Positions 34,075-43,042 of a stretch of 64,000 bases of DNA are shown in pieces. Below the pieces are notes generated by a model. The model worked only from the letters and a program-made list of their open reading frames with translations, was not told the origin of the DNA and made no database searches. The DNA is from Pseudarthrobacter oxydans (GTDB lineage: Bacteria; Actinomycetota; Actinomycetes; Actinomycetales; Micrococcaceae), in assembly GCF_013314975.1 (NCBI RefSeq), contig NZ_JABTYH010000010.1, forward strand, positions 1 to 64,000, written 5' to 3'. The first letter of the stretch is position 1; each line of letters starts with the position of its first letter. Made by a program: the position numbers and the translations under genes.

Positions 34075-34470
34075 CTACAGCCTGGCGTAGGCCCAGCCGT
34101 CCCATTGCCGCCGTGCCAGGTGGGCGATGGCTGCGGGAACCGTGCCCACGCCGGGGGCTAGGTCTTTGTCGTCCATGCCTGCTGAGCGCATGCTGTTGCC
34201 GCAGGCGAGGATGCCCACGTCCAGCTGTCCGGCGTTGGTGATGGCTTCGGTGGCGGACGAATCTTTGGCGAGGAGCGTGACGCCGGGCCCTTGGACGACC
34301 ACTTCTATGCCAGCTCCCTGGCCGAGGGCGGCACGGGCGTTGGCGGCGATGCGCAGGACGCCGGCCAGGGCGTCCTGCTCGAGCGGGCCGGCGGAGTGGA
34401 TGAGCAGGCCGGCGGAGTGGATGAGCAGGCCGGGCCCCGCCTGCGCAGTCTCTGGAACCGTTGTTTGCAC
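34075..34470 (-). CDS. DsrE-family protein
   Basis: 131 residues from GTG 34470. DsrE/DsrF-like alpha/beta fold: GLLIHSAG strand, ANARAALGQGAGIEVVVQGPGVTLL, TEAITNAGQLDVGILACGNSMRSAGM with the Cys at the sulfur-carrier position, then GVGTVPAAIAHLARRQWDGWAYARL. Such proteins carry or sense sulfane sulfur. It is the third gene of the leftward cstR unit. An exact 21-bp tandem duplication has doubled the LLIHSAG segment in the first strand, which may damage or alter the protein. Confidence 0.75.
   Translation of the reverse strand: MQTTVPETAQAGPGLLIHSAGLLIHSAGPLEQDALAGVLRIAANARAALGQGAGIEVVVQGPGVTLLAKDSSATEAITNAGQLDVGILACGNSMRSAGMDDKDLAPGVGTVPAAIAHLARRQWDGWAYARL
34390..34431. repeat. 21-bp exact tandem duplication inside the DsrE-like gene
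   Basis: The unit GGCGGAGTGGATGAGCAGGC(C) occurs twice in direct tandem (34390-34410, 34411-34431). It adds seven residues in frame to the N-terminal strand. Confidence 0.9.
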
Positions 34471-34478
34471 GGACGCTT

Positions 34479-34895
34479 CTACTTCGCCGCGTCGCCCAGG
34501 TCGGCGAGGGCTTTCCGGAGGCGGGTGCCGGCGTCGTCGGCGATCTCCTTGACGGCCGGTGCGGCGCTGAGCTGGACCATGGTTTGGGGGTCGATTGCTT
34601 CCACGGTGGTCGCGTCTGCGTCTTTGTTCCGTCGTACCACGACGTTGCATGGCAGCAGAGCACCGATTTCGGGTTCGGCGGCGAGGGCTCGGCTGGCCAG
34701 GGCCGGGTTGCAGGCGCCGAGGATGACGTAGTCGCCTACAGCGTCCGCGGCTTCGGTGCCGAGCTTGGTCTCAAAGGTGGAGCGGACGTTGATCTCGGTA
34801 AGGATTCCGAACCCTTGGGCTGACAGGGCGTCCCGGGTCCGGTCCACAGTTTCGGTCCAGGGAAGGTCGACGGTGGTGGCGAGAGTGTATGTCAT
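34479..34895 (-). CDS. DUF302 protein
   Basis: 138 residues. DUF302 pattern: YTLATTVDLPWTETVDRTRDALSAQGFGILTEINV, FETKLGTEA, YVILGACNPALASRALAAEPEIGALLPCNVVVRR, and a final D-rich helix. DUF302 proteins are frequent partners of CstR and rhodanese genes and may bind heme or sulfur compounds; the reaction is unknown. The Cys pair (GACNP, LPCNV) is conserved in the family. It lies between cstR (33 bp upstream) and the DsrE-like gene (8 bp downstream). Confidence 0.85.
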   Translation of the reverse strand: MTYTLATTVDLPWTETVDRTRDALSAQGFGILTEINVRSTFETKLGTEAADAVGDYVILGACNPALASRALAAEPEIGALLPCNVVVRRNKDADATTVEAIDPQTMVQLSAAPAVKEIADDAGTRLRKALADLGDAAK

Positions 34896-34928
34896 GGTTC
34901 TCCTTGGGTGGCTCGACAGCTGGTCTGG

Positions 34929-35259
<331 letters not shown>

Positions 35260-35308
35260 CTGTAATACTCGGTGAGGTATCCACCCGACCCCTTCAGAGA
35301 GGCCAACT

Positions 35309-35929
35309 ATGACTTCCCCTTCGACGGCACCGGCCGTTACCGCACTTGCCCCTGAAACCCTCCAGTCCTGGTTCACAGAGCACCAGGATCTCGTAGTGAT
35401 CGATGTGCGTTCCGCCGCGGAGTTCGAGTCGATGCATATCCGCGGCTCCTACAACGTGCCCTTGCCGCTGTTGTCCGAGCACACCGACGAACTCGCCGCC
35501 CGGCTGGGCTCCCGCGTGGTCCTGGTTTGCCAGTCCGGCGTGCGTGCCGAGCAGGCCCGTCAACGCCTGGCCACTGTTGGGATTGACGCCGCCTACGTCC
35601 TGACCGGCGGGGCACCCGCATTCGCCGCCGCCGGCGGCGACGTCGTCAAGGGCAAGGACCGCTGGGACCTGGAGCGGCAGGTCCGCCTTGTGGCCGGCTC
35701 CCTGGTGGTCCTGGGCCTGGCCGGCGGCAGGTTCGTCTCCCCGAAGATCCGGACGCTTGCCGGGGTCATCGGGACCGGACTGACCTTCTCCGCAGCCACC
35801 AACACCTGCGCCATGGGCCAGGCCATCTCGGCCATGCCGTGGAACAAGGCCGCCAAGGAACCGACCCGCGAAAGCGCCATCCTTGCCCTGCCCGCCGTCA
35901 GCAACAAGAACACGGAAGCCGCAGCCTAA
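35309..35929 (+). CDS. Rhodanese with C-terminal DUF2892 membrane domain
   Basis: 206 residues. The rhodanese domain (about 12-115) has the active-site loop CQSGVRAEQ, where the Cys takes up sulfane sulfur, and DVRSAAEFESMHIRGSYNVPL. A two-helix hydrophobic domain follows (LVAGSLVVLGLAGGRF, LAGVIGTGLTFSAATNTCAMGQAI) of the DUF2892 type, anchoring it at the membrane. It begins the rightward CstR-controlled unit and overlaps the sulfite-exporter gene (TAATG), suggesting hand-over of sulfur species at the membrane. Confidence 0.9.
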   Translation: MTSPSTAPAVTALAPETLQSWFTEHQDLVVIDVRSAAEFESMHIRGSYNVPLPLLSEHTDELAARLGSRVVLVCQSGVRAEQARQRLATVGIDAAYVLTGGAPAFAAAGGDVVKGKDRWDLERQVRLVAGSLVVLGLAGGRFVSPKIRTLAGVIGTGLTFSAATNTCAMGQAISAMPWNKAAKEPTRESAILALPAVSNKNTEAAA

Positions 35930-36831
35930 TGACAGCCACCCTGCTCCTGGTCCTGGCCCTCTCGGTGGTGATCGGGCTCTCGCTCGGCGTCCTGGGCGGC
36001 GGCGGCTCGATCCTGACCGTCCCGATCCTGGTCTACGTGGCCGGGTTCGAGGCCAAGGAAGCGATCGCGGCCTCGCTGTTCGTAGTCGGAGTCACCTCCG
36101 CGGTGAGCGTGTTCAGCCACGCCCGCGGCGGCAGGGTGATGTGGCGGACCGGCCTGATTTTCGGCGCGGCCGGCATGGTCGGCGCGTTCGTCGGCGGCCT
36201 CCTCGGCGGGCACATCCCCGGCCAGATCCTGCTCATCGCCTTCGCCGTCATGATGGTGGCCACCTCCGTGGCCATGCTCCGCGGCCGGAAGAAAAAGAAC
36301 GACGACGGCGCCGCGCCGGTCAAGCACGAACTTCCCCTGGGCAGGGTCCTGCTGGACGGCGCGGTCGTCGGGCTCATTACCGGCCTGGTCGGTGCCGGCG
36401 GCGGATTCCTCGTAGTCCCGGCCCTGGCACTGCTCGGCGGCCTGCCGATGTCCGTTGCCGTGGGCACCTCACTGGTGGTCATCGCCATGAAATCCTTCGC
36501 CGGGCTCGCCGGCTACCTCACCACCGTCCAGCTCGACTGGGGCCTCACCCTCGGCGTGACAGCCATGGCGATCGTGGGCTCGCTCATCGGCTCCAGACTC
36601 GCTGGCCGCATCCCCGAAGCCGCACTGCGCAAAGCCTTCGGCTGGTTCGTCCTGGCCATGGGCACCTTCGTCCTGACCCAACAGGCTCCGGAGGATCTGC
36701 GCCTGATCATCGTCGCCGTTGTCGCGGCCCTGGCAGTGGCAGCGGCCGGGATCTGCTGGTTCTTCGTCAGTTCCTGCCCGCTACGCAACAGCCGAAACCT
36801 CACCCGAAACGGCCAGCCCTCATCCGCCTGA
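35929..36831 (+). CDS. TauE/SafE-family sulfite exporter
   Basis: 300 residues, about eight helices with the two TauE repeats: GLSLGVLGGGGSILTVPILVYVAG and GLITGLVGAGGGFLVVPALALLGG. Members export sulfite, sulfoacetate or related anions. In this locus it probably removes sulfite made by the persulfide dioxygenase. A C-terminal tail SSCPLRNSRNL is cytoplasmic. The start is the ATG in the TAATG overlap with the rhodanese gene. Confidence 0.9.
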   Translation: MTATLLLVLALSVVIGLSLGVLGGGGSILTVPILVYVAGFEAKEAIAASLFVVGVTSAVSVFSHARGGRVMWRTGLIFGAAGMVGAFVGGLLGGHIPGQILLIAFAVMMVATSVAMLRGRKKKNDDGAAPVKHELPLGRVLLDGAVVGLITGLVGAGGGFLVVPALALLGGLPMSVAVGTSLVVIAMKSFAGLAGYLTTVQLDWGLTLGVTAMAIVGSLIGSRLAGRIPEAALRKAFGWFVLAMGTFVLTQQAPEDLRLIIVAVVAALAVAAAGICWFFVSSCPLRNSRNLTRNGQPSSA

Positions 36832-36904
36832 CCGGCCAGCGGCAGGTCACCAGCCGCGGACTTTCCTCAAGCACCAACCGGTTCTATTCGAAGGAATGAA
36901 CATC

Positions 36905-37246
36905 ATGGGCCTCATCAGCTCTCTGAAGAAGGCATTCAGCAAACCGTACAAAACCGTCTCGGTGGCAGAAGCCAAGGACCTCCTATCCTCAGGCGCGGCG
37001 CTGATCGACGTCCGGTCAGCCCAGGAATGGCGGACCGGACGGGCACCCCAGGCAAAACACGTTCCCCTGGACCGGCTGCAGACCAGCACCGCCGGAATCA
37101 ACAAGAACAAGCCCGTGATCGCCGTCTGCGCCTCCGGGGTCCGCTCCGCCTCAGCGGCACGGCTCCTCGCCTCCCAGGGCTACCAGGCCTACTCCCTGCG
37201 CGGCGGCATGGGCGCCTGGCGCGCAGCCGGCGAACCCGTCCGCTAA
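36905..37246 (+). CDS. Single-domain rhodanese with N-terminal helix
   Basis: 113 residues from ATG 36905 (GAAGGA nine bases upstream; ATG 36896 is too close). Rhodanese elements: LIDVRSAQEWRTGRAPQAKHVPL and the active loop CASGVRSAS. A short amphipathic N-terminal helix (LISSLKKAFSK) may attach to the membrane. Third gene of the CstR unit. Confidence 0.9.
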   Translation: MGLISSLKKAFSKPYKTVSVAEAKDLLSSGAALIDVRSAQEWRTGRAPQAKHVPLDRLQTSTAGINKNKPVIAVCASGVRSASAARLLASQGYQAYSLRGGMGAWRAAGEPVR

Positions 37247-37296
37247 CTGCACCTGACCGCTAACACCAGCCCACACTATTTCGAAGGAGAACCATC

Positions 37297-37593
37297 ATGG
37301 CTGAAATCACCATCACCGAAGCCGAACAGCGCCGCACCACCGCCCGCATCCTGGATGTCCGCGAGGACTTCGAGGTCGAGGAAGGCATGATCCCCGGCGC
37401 CCTGCACATCCCCATGGGCCAGCTGCAGGCACGCCTGTCCGAACTGGACCCCGCCGTGCCCGTCATCGCGGTCTGCCGCAGCGGCAACCGCAGCGCCAAG
37501 GTCGCTGATGCCCTCAACGGCGCCGGCTACACCGCGGACACCATGACCGGCGGCATGATCGCCTGGACCGGCGCCGGGCTCCCCACCACCTGA
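37297..37593 (+). CDS. Single-domain rhodanese
   Basis: 98 residues. ILDVREDFEVEEGMIPGALHIPM and the active loop CRSGNRSAK, then GGMIAWTGAGLP. The Cys has a Gly-Asn-Arg loop of the GlpE type. GAAGGAG precedes the ATG. It lies between another rhodanese and thioredoxin in the same orientation, so both probably feed persulfide sulfur from and to thioredoxin. Confidence 0.92.
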   Translation: MAEITITEAEQRRTTARILDVREDFEVEEGMIPGALHIPMGQLQARLSELDPAVPVIAVCRSGNRSAKVADALNGAGYTADTMTGGMIAWTGAGLPTT

Positions 37594-37654
37594 CCCCCCT
37601 CCCGGCCACGGCCACCAACCACCCAGGACAACGCCCGAAAGGACACGACAGACG

Positions 37655-38017
37655 ATGGCAACCATCGACGTCACCGAACAGAGCTTCGCCCAGACCCTGG
37701 AGAACAGCGAGATCGTCTTCGTTGACTTCTGGGCAGCCTGGTGCGGCCCCTGCCGCATGTTCGCCCCCACCTACGGGGCCGCGGCTGACCGGCACCCGGA
37801 CATCACCTTCGCCAAGGTCGACACCGAAGCAGAACAGGCCCTTGCCGCAGCAGCGAACATCACCTCCATCCCCACACTGATGGCCTTCAAGGACAAGACC
37901 CTGGTCTTCTCCCAGCCCGGAGCCCTCAACGCCACCGGCCTCGAAGAAGTCATCCAGGCCGTAAAGAACGCGGACATGAATGAACTCCGCGCCCAGGCCG
38001 GGCCCCAGAACGTGTGA
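37655..38017 (+). CDS. trxA: Thioredoxin
   Basis: 120 residues, thioredoxin fold with WAAWCGPCRMF active site, cis-Pro loop ITSIPTLMAF and the conserved FVDFWA strand. It reduces protein persulfides on rhodaneses or DsrE-like carriers and could supply electrons to CcdA. AAAGGA precedes the ATG. Last intact gene of the CstR unit. Confidence 0.93.
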   Translation: MATIDVTEQSFAQTLENSEIVFVDFWAAWCGPCRMFAPTYGAAADRHPDITFAKVDTEAEQALAAAANITSIPTLMAFKDKTLVFSQPGALNATGLEEVIQAVKNADMNELRAQAGPQNV

Positions 38018-38022
38018 CGACA

Positions 38023-38221
38023 ATGCCAGACGACCCTTGCGTACCGCACTGTCACGGCAGACGAACCCGCCACGGTGTGGCCGCGCGCCACGCTGGTGCA
38101 CGTCCGGAGCCCTGAAGAGCACGCCACCGCACACGCCCCCGGGAGCCTGAACATTCCACGCAGGCCACCCACAGGCCTGCGCAGGCACCTACACAAGCTG
38201 TTCCACAGTAAAACGGCTTAG
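38023..38221 (+). pseudogene. Rhodanese N-terminal remnant
   Basis: The frame TLVHVRSPEEHATAHAPGSL and LNIPR ending KTA-stop at 38219-38221 matches the first half of a rhodanese but lacks the active-site Cys half and a usable start codon. It lies directly after thioredoxin. The remainder of the interval to 38311 holds the next promoter and operator. Confidence 0.6.
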
Positions 38222-38240
38222 GCCGCAGCCCAGTTGCAAG

Positions 38241-38256
38241 ATACCCCTGGGGGTAT
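38241..38256 (+). promoter_or_regulatory. CstR operator of the CstB-like gene
   Basis: ATACCCCTGGGGGTAT, the best dyad of the set, 55 bases upstream of the ATG at 38312; TATACTGG right after it could be a -10 element. Confidence 0.82.
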
Positions 38257-38311
38257 CTATACTGGATTCAGAACAAACCCTCACCCCCTTTCAACCAAAG
38301 GAGATCACCAG

Positions 38312-39724
38312 ATGCTTATCGAGCGTATTTACGATGAAGACCTCGCCCAGGCCAGCTACCTGATCGGCTGCCAGGCCAACGGCACCGCCGTTGTTGTGGA
38401 CGGCCGCCGCGACATCGCGGTCTACCAGGAACTGGCTGAAAAGAACGGCATGAAGATCATCGCCGTGACCGAAACACACATCCACGCCGATTACCTCTCC
38501 GGCACCCGCGAACTCGCCGCCGCCACGGGCGCGAAGATCTACGTCTCCGGTGAAGGAGGGCCGGACTGGCAGTACGAATTCGACGGCGAACGCCTCTACG
38601 ACGGTGACAAGATCACCATCGGCAACATCAGCATCCAGGCCCTCCACACCCCGGGCCACACCCCCGAGCACCTGTCCTTCCTGGTCACCGACGGCGCCTT
38701 CAGCGACCAGCCCGGCTACCTGCTCTCCGGTGACTTCGTCTTCTCCGGCGACCTGGGCCGGCCGGACCTGCTGGACGAGGCAGCCGGCGGCATCGACACC
38801 CGCTTTGAAGGTGCAAAGCAGCTCTTCGCCAGCCTGCGGGAGAAGTTCCTGACCCTGCCGGACTACGTCCAGGTCCACCCGGCGCACGGCGCCGGCAGCG
38901 CCTGCGGCAAGGCCCTGGGCGCCATCCCGTCCTCCACGGTCGGTTACGAGCGGCTCTACTCCTGGTGGGGCCCCTACCTCGAGGCCAACGATGAGCAGGG
39001 CTTCATCGATGAACTCCTCGATGGTCAGCCCGACGCGCACGCCTACTTCGGCCGGATGAAGCGGGAAAACCGTGAAGGCCCCGCCGTCATGGGCGAACGC
39101 GCCCCGCTCGAGGAACTGGACACCGCTGACGTCGCAAAGGACCTGGCCGAGGACAAAGTCACGTTCATTGACACCCGCCCCAACAGCGAAGTTCATGAAG
39201 GAACGGTAGCCCGTTCCCTGAACGTGCCGGCCGGGAAGTCCGTGGCCAGCTACGGCGCCTGGGTCGTGAACCCCGAGACCGACAAGAACCCCCTCGTACT
39301 CCTCGCCCAGGACCAGGAACAGGCCATGGACATGTGGGACCACCTGGTCCGGGTCGGCATCGACAACGTCGCCGGTTACGTCACCAGCATCGAAGGGTTC
39401 CCCCTGACCACCCCGAAGCTGATCCAGCCCGAAGAGCTGCAGGGTTTTGACGCCGCCATGGTCGTGGACGTCCGCAACCGCAGCGAACACATCGCCGGGA
39501 ACATTCCCGGCTCGTACCAGCTCAGCGGTGGCCGTGTCATGTGGCACCTAGACAAGCTCCCCGCCGAGGGCACCATCGTGACCTACTGCCAGTCCGGCGT
39601 CCGGAACTCCGTCGCCGCCAGCGCCCTGCGCCGCGCCGGATACGACGTCGTCGAACTCGACGGCAGCTACGCCGCCTGGGACGCCTTCCAGCAGACCCGA
39701 CAGAACGCCGACGCCTCAGCCTAG
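38312..39724 (+). CDS. cstB: CstB-like persulfide dioxygenase-rhodanese
   Basis: 470 residues from ATG 38312 (AAAGGAGA upstream). The N-terminal metallo-beta-lactamase domain of ETHE1 type has THIHADYLSG as metal-binding motif, then LHTPGHTPEHL, SGDFVFSGDLGRPDL and VHPAHGAGSACG. A middle rhodanese homology domain lacks the Cys (VTFIDTRPNSEVHEG), and a C-terminal rhodanese has the loop CQSGVRNS. This three-domain order is that of CstB, which oxidises low-molecular-weight persulfide to thiosulfate or sulfite. Alone behind a CstR operator. Confidence 0.93.
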   Translation: MLIERIYDEDLAQASYLIGCQANGTAVVVDGRRDIAVYQELAEKNGMKIIAVTETHIHADYLSGTRELAAATGAKIYVSGEGGPDWQYEFDGERLYDGDKITIGNISIQALHTPGHTPEHLSFLVTDGAFSDQPGYLLSGDFVFSGDLGRPDLLDEAAGGIDTRFEGAKQLFASLREKFLTLPDYVQVHPAHGAGSACGKALGAIPSSTVGYERLYSWWGPYLEANDEQGFIDELLDGQPDAHAYFGRMKRENREGPAVMGERAPLEELDTADVAKDLAEDKVTFIDTRPNSEVHEGTVARSLNVPAGKSVASYGAWVVNPETDKNPLVLLAQDQEQAMDMWDHLVRVGIDNVAGYVTSIEGFPLTTPKLIQPEELQGFDAAMVVDVRNRSEHIAGNIPGSYQLSGGRVMWHLDKLPAEGTIVTYCQSGVRNSVAASALRRAGYDVVELDGSYAAWDAFQQTRQNADASA

Positions 39725-39746
39725 ACCCCTCACCAACCCCAGTACC

Positions 39747-39776
39747 GCCCGGGCAGGACCCCCCTCCTGCCCGGGC
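39747..39776 (+). terminator. Strong hairpin terminator
   Basis: GCCCGGGCAGGA (39747-39758) and TCCTGCCCGGGC (39765-39776) form a perfect 12-bp stem with a loop of six C, 22 bases after the cstB stop. Confidence 0.8.
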
Positions 39777-39847
39777 TCCCGGCCCGAGCGCGTTCCCCCA
39801 ACGCACCCGGGCCACCTTCATGTAAACCCACAGGACGGAACAAACCG

Positions 39848-41122
39848 ATGCACGGCAAAACACTTCCTAACGCCTACGGTTCAGTCGGTCCAGTGCTGGG
39901 TTTGCGGCAGAACTTGGCGCAGTTCATGCTGCTGGTAGCCATCAACGCCCTGGTGGGCGGAACCCTCGGACAGGAACGCACCGTCCTGCCCCTGCTGGCA
40001 TCCCAGACATTCCACCTGGACCTGTACACCAGCGCTCTGACTTACATTCTCGCTTTCGGCCTGTCCAAAGCCGCGACGAACTACTTCGCCGGAACACTCT
40101 CCGACCGGTATGGCCGAAAACCCGTCCTCGTCACCGGCTGGCTGGTCGCGATTCCCGTACCGCTCATGCTCATCTTCGCCCCGTCCTGGGGATGGATCGT
40201 GGCGGCGAACGTATTCCTCGGCATCAGCCAAGGCCTAACCTGGTCTACGGCAGTGATCATGAAAATGGACCTGACCGGCCCCAAGCAGCGCGGCCTCGCC
40301 ATGGGTCTGAACGAAGCGGCTGGCTACCTCGGCGTCGCTGTCACTGCCCTGGCCACCGGGTACATCGCCTCCACCTACGGGCTCCGGCCCGGCCCGTTCC
40401 TCCTCGGAGCCGCATACATTGCCCTCGGACTGGGCCTGTCCGTCCTGACGGTACGCGAAACTCGCCACCACGCCAAGGCCGAGGCCGCCCAGCACACCAC
40501 TACACACAGCAGCGCACATGCCGGTCTCACCACCGGTCAGATCTTCACACTCACCAGCTTCAAGGACCGCTCCCTCTCCGCAGCCAGCCAGGCCGGCCTG
40601 GTGAACAACCTCAACGACGGCCTCGCCTGGGGTCTCTTCCCGGTCCTCTTCGTAAGTTCCGGGCTGAACCTGAACCAAGTGGGGATTCTGGCTGCCGTCT
40701 ACCCCGCAGTCTGGGGCGCCGCGCAACTCTTCACCGGTGCCGCCTCAGACCGGTGGGGCCGCAAATGGCTCATCGTGGCCGGCATGATCGTCCAGGCCGC
40801 GGGACTCGCGTTAGTCGCCGCATCCCACACCTTTGGGCCCTGGCTCATCGCCGCAGTCCTCCTTGGACTGGGAACAGCCCTGGTCTACCCCGCCCTCCTG
40901 GCAGCCATCGGCGACGTCGCACACCCCACCTGGCGGGCCCGCTCCGTCGGGATCTACCGGCTCTGGCGCGACGGCGGCTTCGCAGTAGGGGCACTCCTGT
41001 CCGGTTTTCTCGCAGACCTATACGGGATTCCCGCAGCCGTCGCCACCGTCGCTGCACTCACCGCCGTCTCCGGCCTAGTAGTCGCCTTCCGAATGCGCGA
41101 TAACGACCACACAGCAGGATAG
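39848..41122 (+). CDS. MFS transporter
   Basis: 424 residues, 12 helices. MFS signature loop GTLSDRYGRKPVLV between helices 2 and 3 and its counterpart GAASDRWGRKWLIV in the second half. A His-rich central loop (HHAKAEAAQHTTTHSSAHA) separates the halves. The family is broad; substrate unknown. It follows the sulfur locus in the same direction but has no CstR operator of its own, so a link to sulfur metabolism is only positional. Confidence 0.85.
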   Translation: MHGKTLPNAYGSVGPVLGLRQNLAQFMLLVAINALVGGTLGQERTVLPLLASQTFHLDLYTSALTYILAFGLSKAATNYFAGTLSDRYGRKPVLVTGWLVAIPVPLMLIFAPSWGWIVAANVFLGISQGLTWSTAVIMKMDLTGPKQRGLAMGLNEAAGYLGVAVTALATGYIASTYGLRPGPFLLGAAYIALGLGLSVLTVRETRHHAKAEAAQHTTTHSSAHAGLTTGQIFTLTSFKDRSLSAASQAGLVNNLNDGLAWGLFPVLFVSSGLNLNQVGILAAVYPAVWGAAQLFTGAASDRWGRKWLIVAGMIVQAAGLALVAASHTFGPWLIAAVLLGLGTALVYPALLAAIGDVAHPTWRARSVGIYRLWRDGGFAVGALLSGFLADLYGIPAAVATVAALTAVSGLVVAFRMRDNDHTAG

Positions 41123-41285
41123 AAATGGCCACTGTCCTGGTACGCAGCCTTCATGAATGAGCGCGAGACGCTCAGAACGGCCCGAGCCTAACGATGTCAG
41201 TGCCCTGGTGCGGTGAAGCAAACCCAGAGACCCAACGAGCACCTCGAAGCCAGAATCGCGGGTGCTGAGGAGTGACGGTGTGCTT

Positions 41286-42392
41286 CTATCCCTGGAAGGA
41301 GACTGCCCCTGCAGGTTGGGATGGCGACGGTTCCGCGGTGGCGTAAAGGGTGTTGAGTTGGCGGTAGAGGGTCCGGGCGATGTAGCGCTTGAGGGATCTG
41401 CGGATTTCGCGGTAACTACGTCCTTCTTGGGTGCGTTTAGCGACGTAGTCCCGTGTTCCGGGGTCGTGGGTCATCCGGGTCATGGTAATGGTGTGCAAGG
41501 CTCGGTTGAGGCGCCTGTCACCACCGCGGTTGAGCCTGTGCCGGACAGTGTTACCGCTTGAAGCTGGCAAGGGATTCACCCCTGCCAGTGAGGCGAAGGC
41601 AGCTTCGCTGCGAATCCTTCCTGGATGCGACCATGCTGTCAGGACGGTGGCGACTGTGACAGCTCCGGCGCCCACCATCTCCAACAGCGGTGCCGCGGGG
41701 CTTTGCTGGATCAGTTCTGTCATGCGCTTCTGGTTCGCAGTCAGCTGCGTGGTCACTTCCAGGACGCGGCGCGCCAGCCGAACGGCCTCCTCGCGCGCGA
41801 TCGATAGTTCTATCTGTTCCTGTCGTTCCCGCCATCTGGTGATCGTGGCGATTTGGGCGGGAATCAGAGGTTTACGAGCGTCGATTCCAAGATCGTGCGC
41901 CCGGAGGAGGGCGGTGAGTGCATTTACGTTCATTGTTCGTTCCCGGGTCAGCTGATCCCGGGCTGCGCTCAGGATCCTGAGTCCGGCACGGGTTCCTTCA
42001 TCCCGGCGCGGAGCGCGGAGCTGGGACTCCTCTAAGCCGATGACAGCGGTTCCGATGGCGGCGGCGTCCAGCGGGTCGGATTTGCCGATCGCCCGGCGCC
42101 CTCGGGCGTTCATCCGTGGAGCTTCGGCGACGTCGTAACCGGCGTCGGTTACTGCCCGGGCCAGACGTGCCCCATATGAGCCGATACCCTCAACGGCCCA
42201 TAGACAGGCCATATCGCCGTCTGTCCTGCGGCCTACCCAGGCAAGTGCGCGGGAAATCCCTGCCGAGGTGGTCGGGAACTGCTCACACGCGACCCGTCGC
42301 TTGGTGCTGGCCTCGATGATGGCGTAAGTGTGTGTACGGGCGTGACAATCCACGCCGATGACGAACGGGCGGGTCTGCGCAACGGTAGTCAT
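41286..42392 (-). CDS. IS110-family transposase
   Basis: 368 residues from ATG 42392 (AGGAGGG eight bases upstream). The N-terminal DEDD RuvC-like domain starts FVIGVDCHARTHTYAI and continues AVEGIGSYGARLA and GKSDPLDAAAIG. The C-terminal Tnp20 domain has AAFASLAGVNPLPASSG with the catalytic Ser region and HRLNRGGDRRLNRALH. IS110 elements lack inverted ends and use a bridge RNA from the flanking non-coding end. That RNA would lie in 42393-42690 or before 41286. The 163 bases before 41286 hold no gene. Confidence 0.92.
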   Translation of the reverse strand: MTTVAQTRPFVIGVDCHARTHTYAIIEASTKRRVACEQFPTTSAGISRALAWVGRRTDGDMACLWAVEGIGSYGARLARAVTDAGYDVAEAPRMNARGRRAIGKSDPLDAAAIGTAVIGLEESQLRAPRRDEGTRAGLRILSAARDQLTRERTMNVNALTALLRAHDLGIDARKPLIPAQIATITRWRERQEQIELSIAREEAVRLARRVLEVTTQLTANQKRMTELIQQSPAAPLLEMVGAGAVTVATVLTAWSHPGRIRSEAAFASLAGVNPLPASSGNTVRHRLNRGGDRRLNRALHTITMTRMTHDPGTRDYVAKRTQEGRSYREIRRSLKRYIARTLYRQLNTLYATAEPSPSQPAGAVSFQG

Positions 42393-42688
42393 CGCGGCCA
42401 CCCTCCTTCCTTTCGAACGGGCAAGAATGGCCGCAGCACGACCGGCGCTGGACCTGGGAAGAGTCACTTCGAGGCAATACTGTGATGAGCCACAACCTCA
42501 GAGGCTGGGCAAGCTTCTGATTAAGCCACCGACGTGGGACAGGCCAATGCCGGCCGCTCCACCCAGCGCGGACAAATCGGGGGAAACGCACCCTCAAGGG
42601 GCAATTGTTTTTTCGAGTCACGCACCGGGCAGAACGACCGGCATCAACACTGCCAGTTAGTCCCAGACCAACCACTGAAAGACTCACA
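42393..42688. other. Non-coding flank of the IS110 transposase
   Basis: About 300 bases upstream of the IS110 gene without a supportable ORF. IS110-family elements encode a bridge RNA in such a flank, so this is the first place to look for it. I cannot define the element boundary by eye. Confidence 0.35.
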
Positions 42689-42877
42689 GTTGTTTTTTGG
42701 CTGCTGGCGAAGCTTGCGGAGCTGTGCCCGAGCAGGCCCGTCTACCCGCAGGGCAAGGCACGGAAAATCTTCGGAGGAAATCAGCGACGAAGGAGCGCCG
42801 GAGAAGAATTTCCGGGCCGCAGGCCCCGACGAAGGAGGGGCTAGAGGGGCCGGAGCGGGCACGTACAATCCGAAGGA
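42689..42877. repeat. Imperfect direct repeat R1 (~189 bp)
   Basis: Begins GTTGTTTTTTGGCTGCTGGC, contains GCTGTGCCCGA and GGAGGAAATCAGCGA, and ends GAGCGGGCACGTACAATCCG. The same blocks in the same order recur in R2. No coding frame spans it, and the conserved blocks are separated by more variable GC-rich segments. Confidence 0.75.
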
Positions 42878-42892
42878 ATCTCAATGATGTTG

Positions 42893-42979
42893 TCAACGGA
42901 TTCCTGCGGGTCGGATAGGGGGCGGTCCTCTCCCGATCGGTGCTCCGGGGTAGGGCTCGCGAAACTTCTTTTCGCTCAT
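42893..42979 (-). CDS. 28-residue proline-rich peptide, tentative
   Basis: ATG 42979 with GGAAGGAAC about eight bases upstream. The peptide MSEKKFREPYPGAPIGRGPP and onward PIRPAGIR is charged at the start and Pro/Gly-rich after. It sits precisely between repeats R1 and R2. No family known and no modifying enzyme nearby, so coding status is uncertain. Confidence 0.35.
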   Translation of the reverse strand: MSEKKFREPYPGAPIGRGPPPIRPAGIR

Positions 42980-43042
42980 GGTTGTGTTCCTTCCAAGTGG
43001 GTGGGGCGGCTTGTGGTGACCGGCCAGTTTCCCTCTCCCCCG

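Noticed and set aside
38291..39547. 418-codon open frame antisense to the CstB-like gene
   Set aside because: It is rich in Val/Gly/Asp without any motif and fully overlaps a well-supported gene; it arises from the GC-rich codon pattern.
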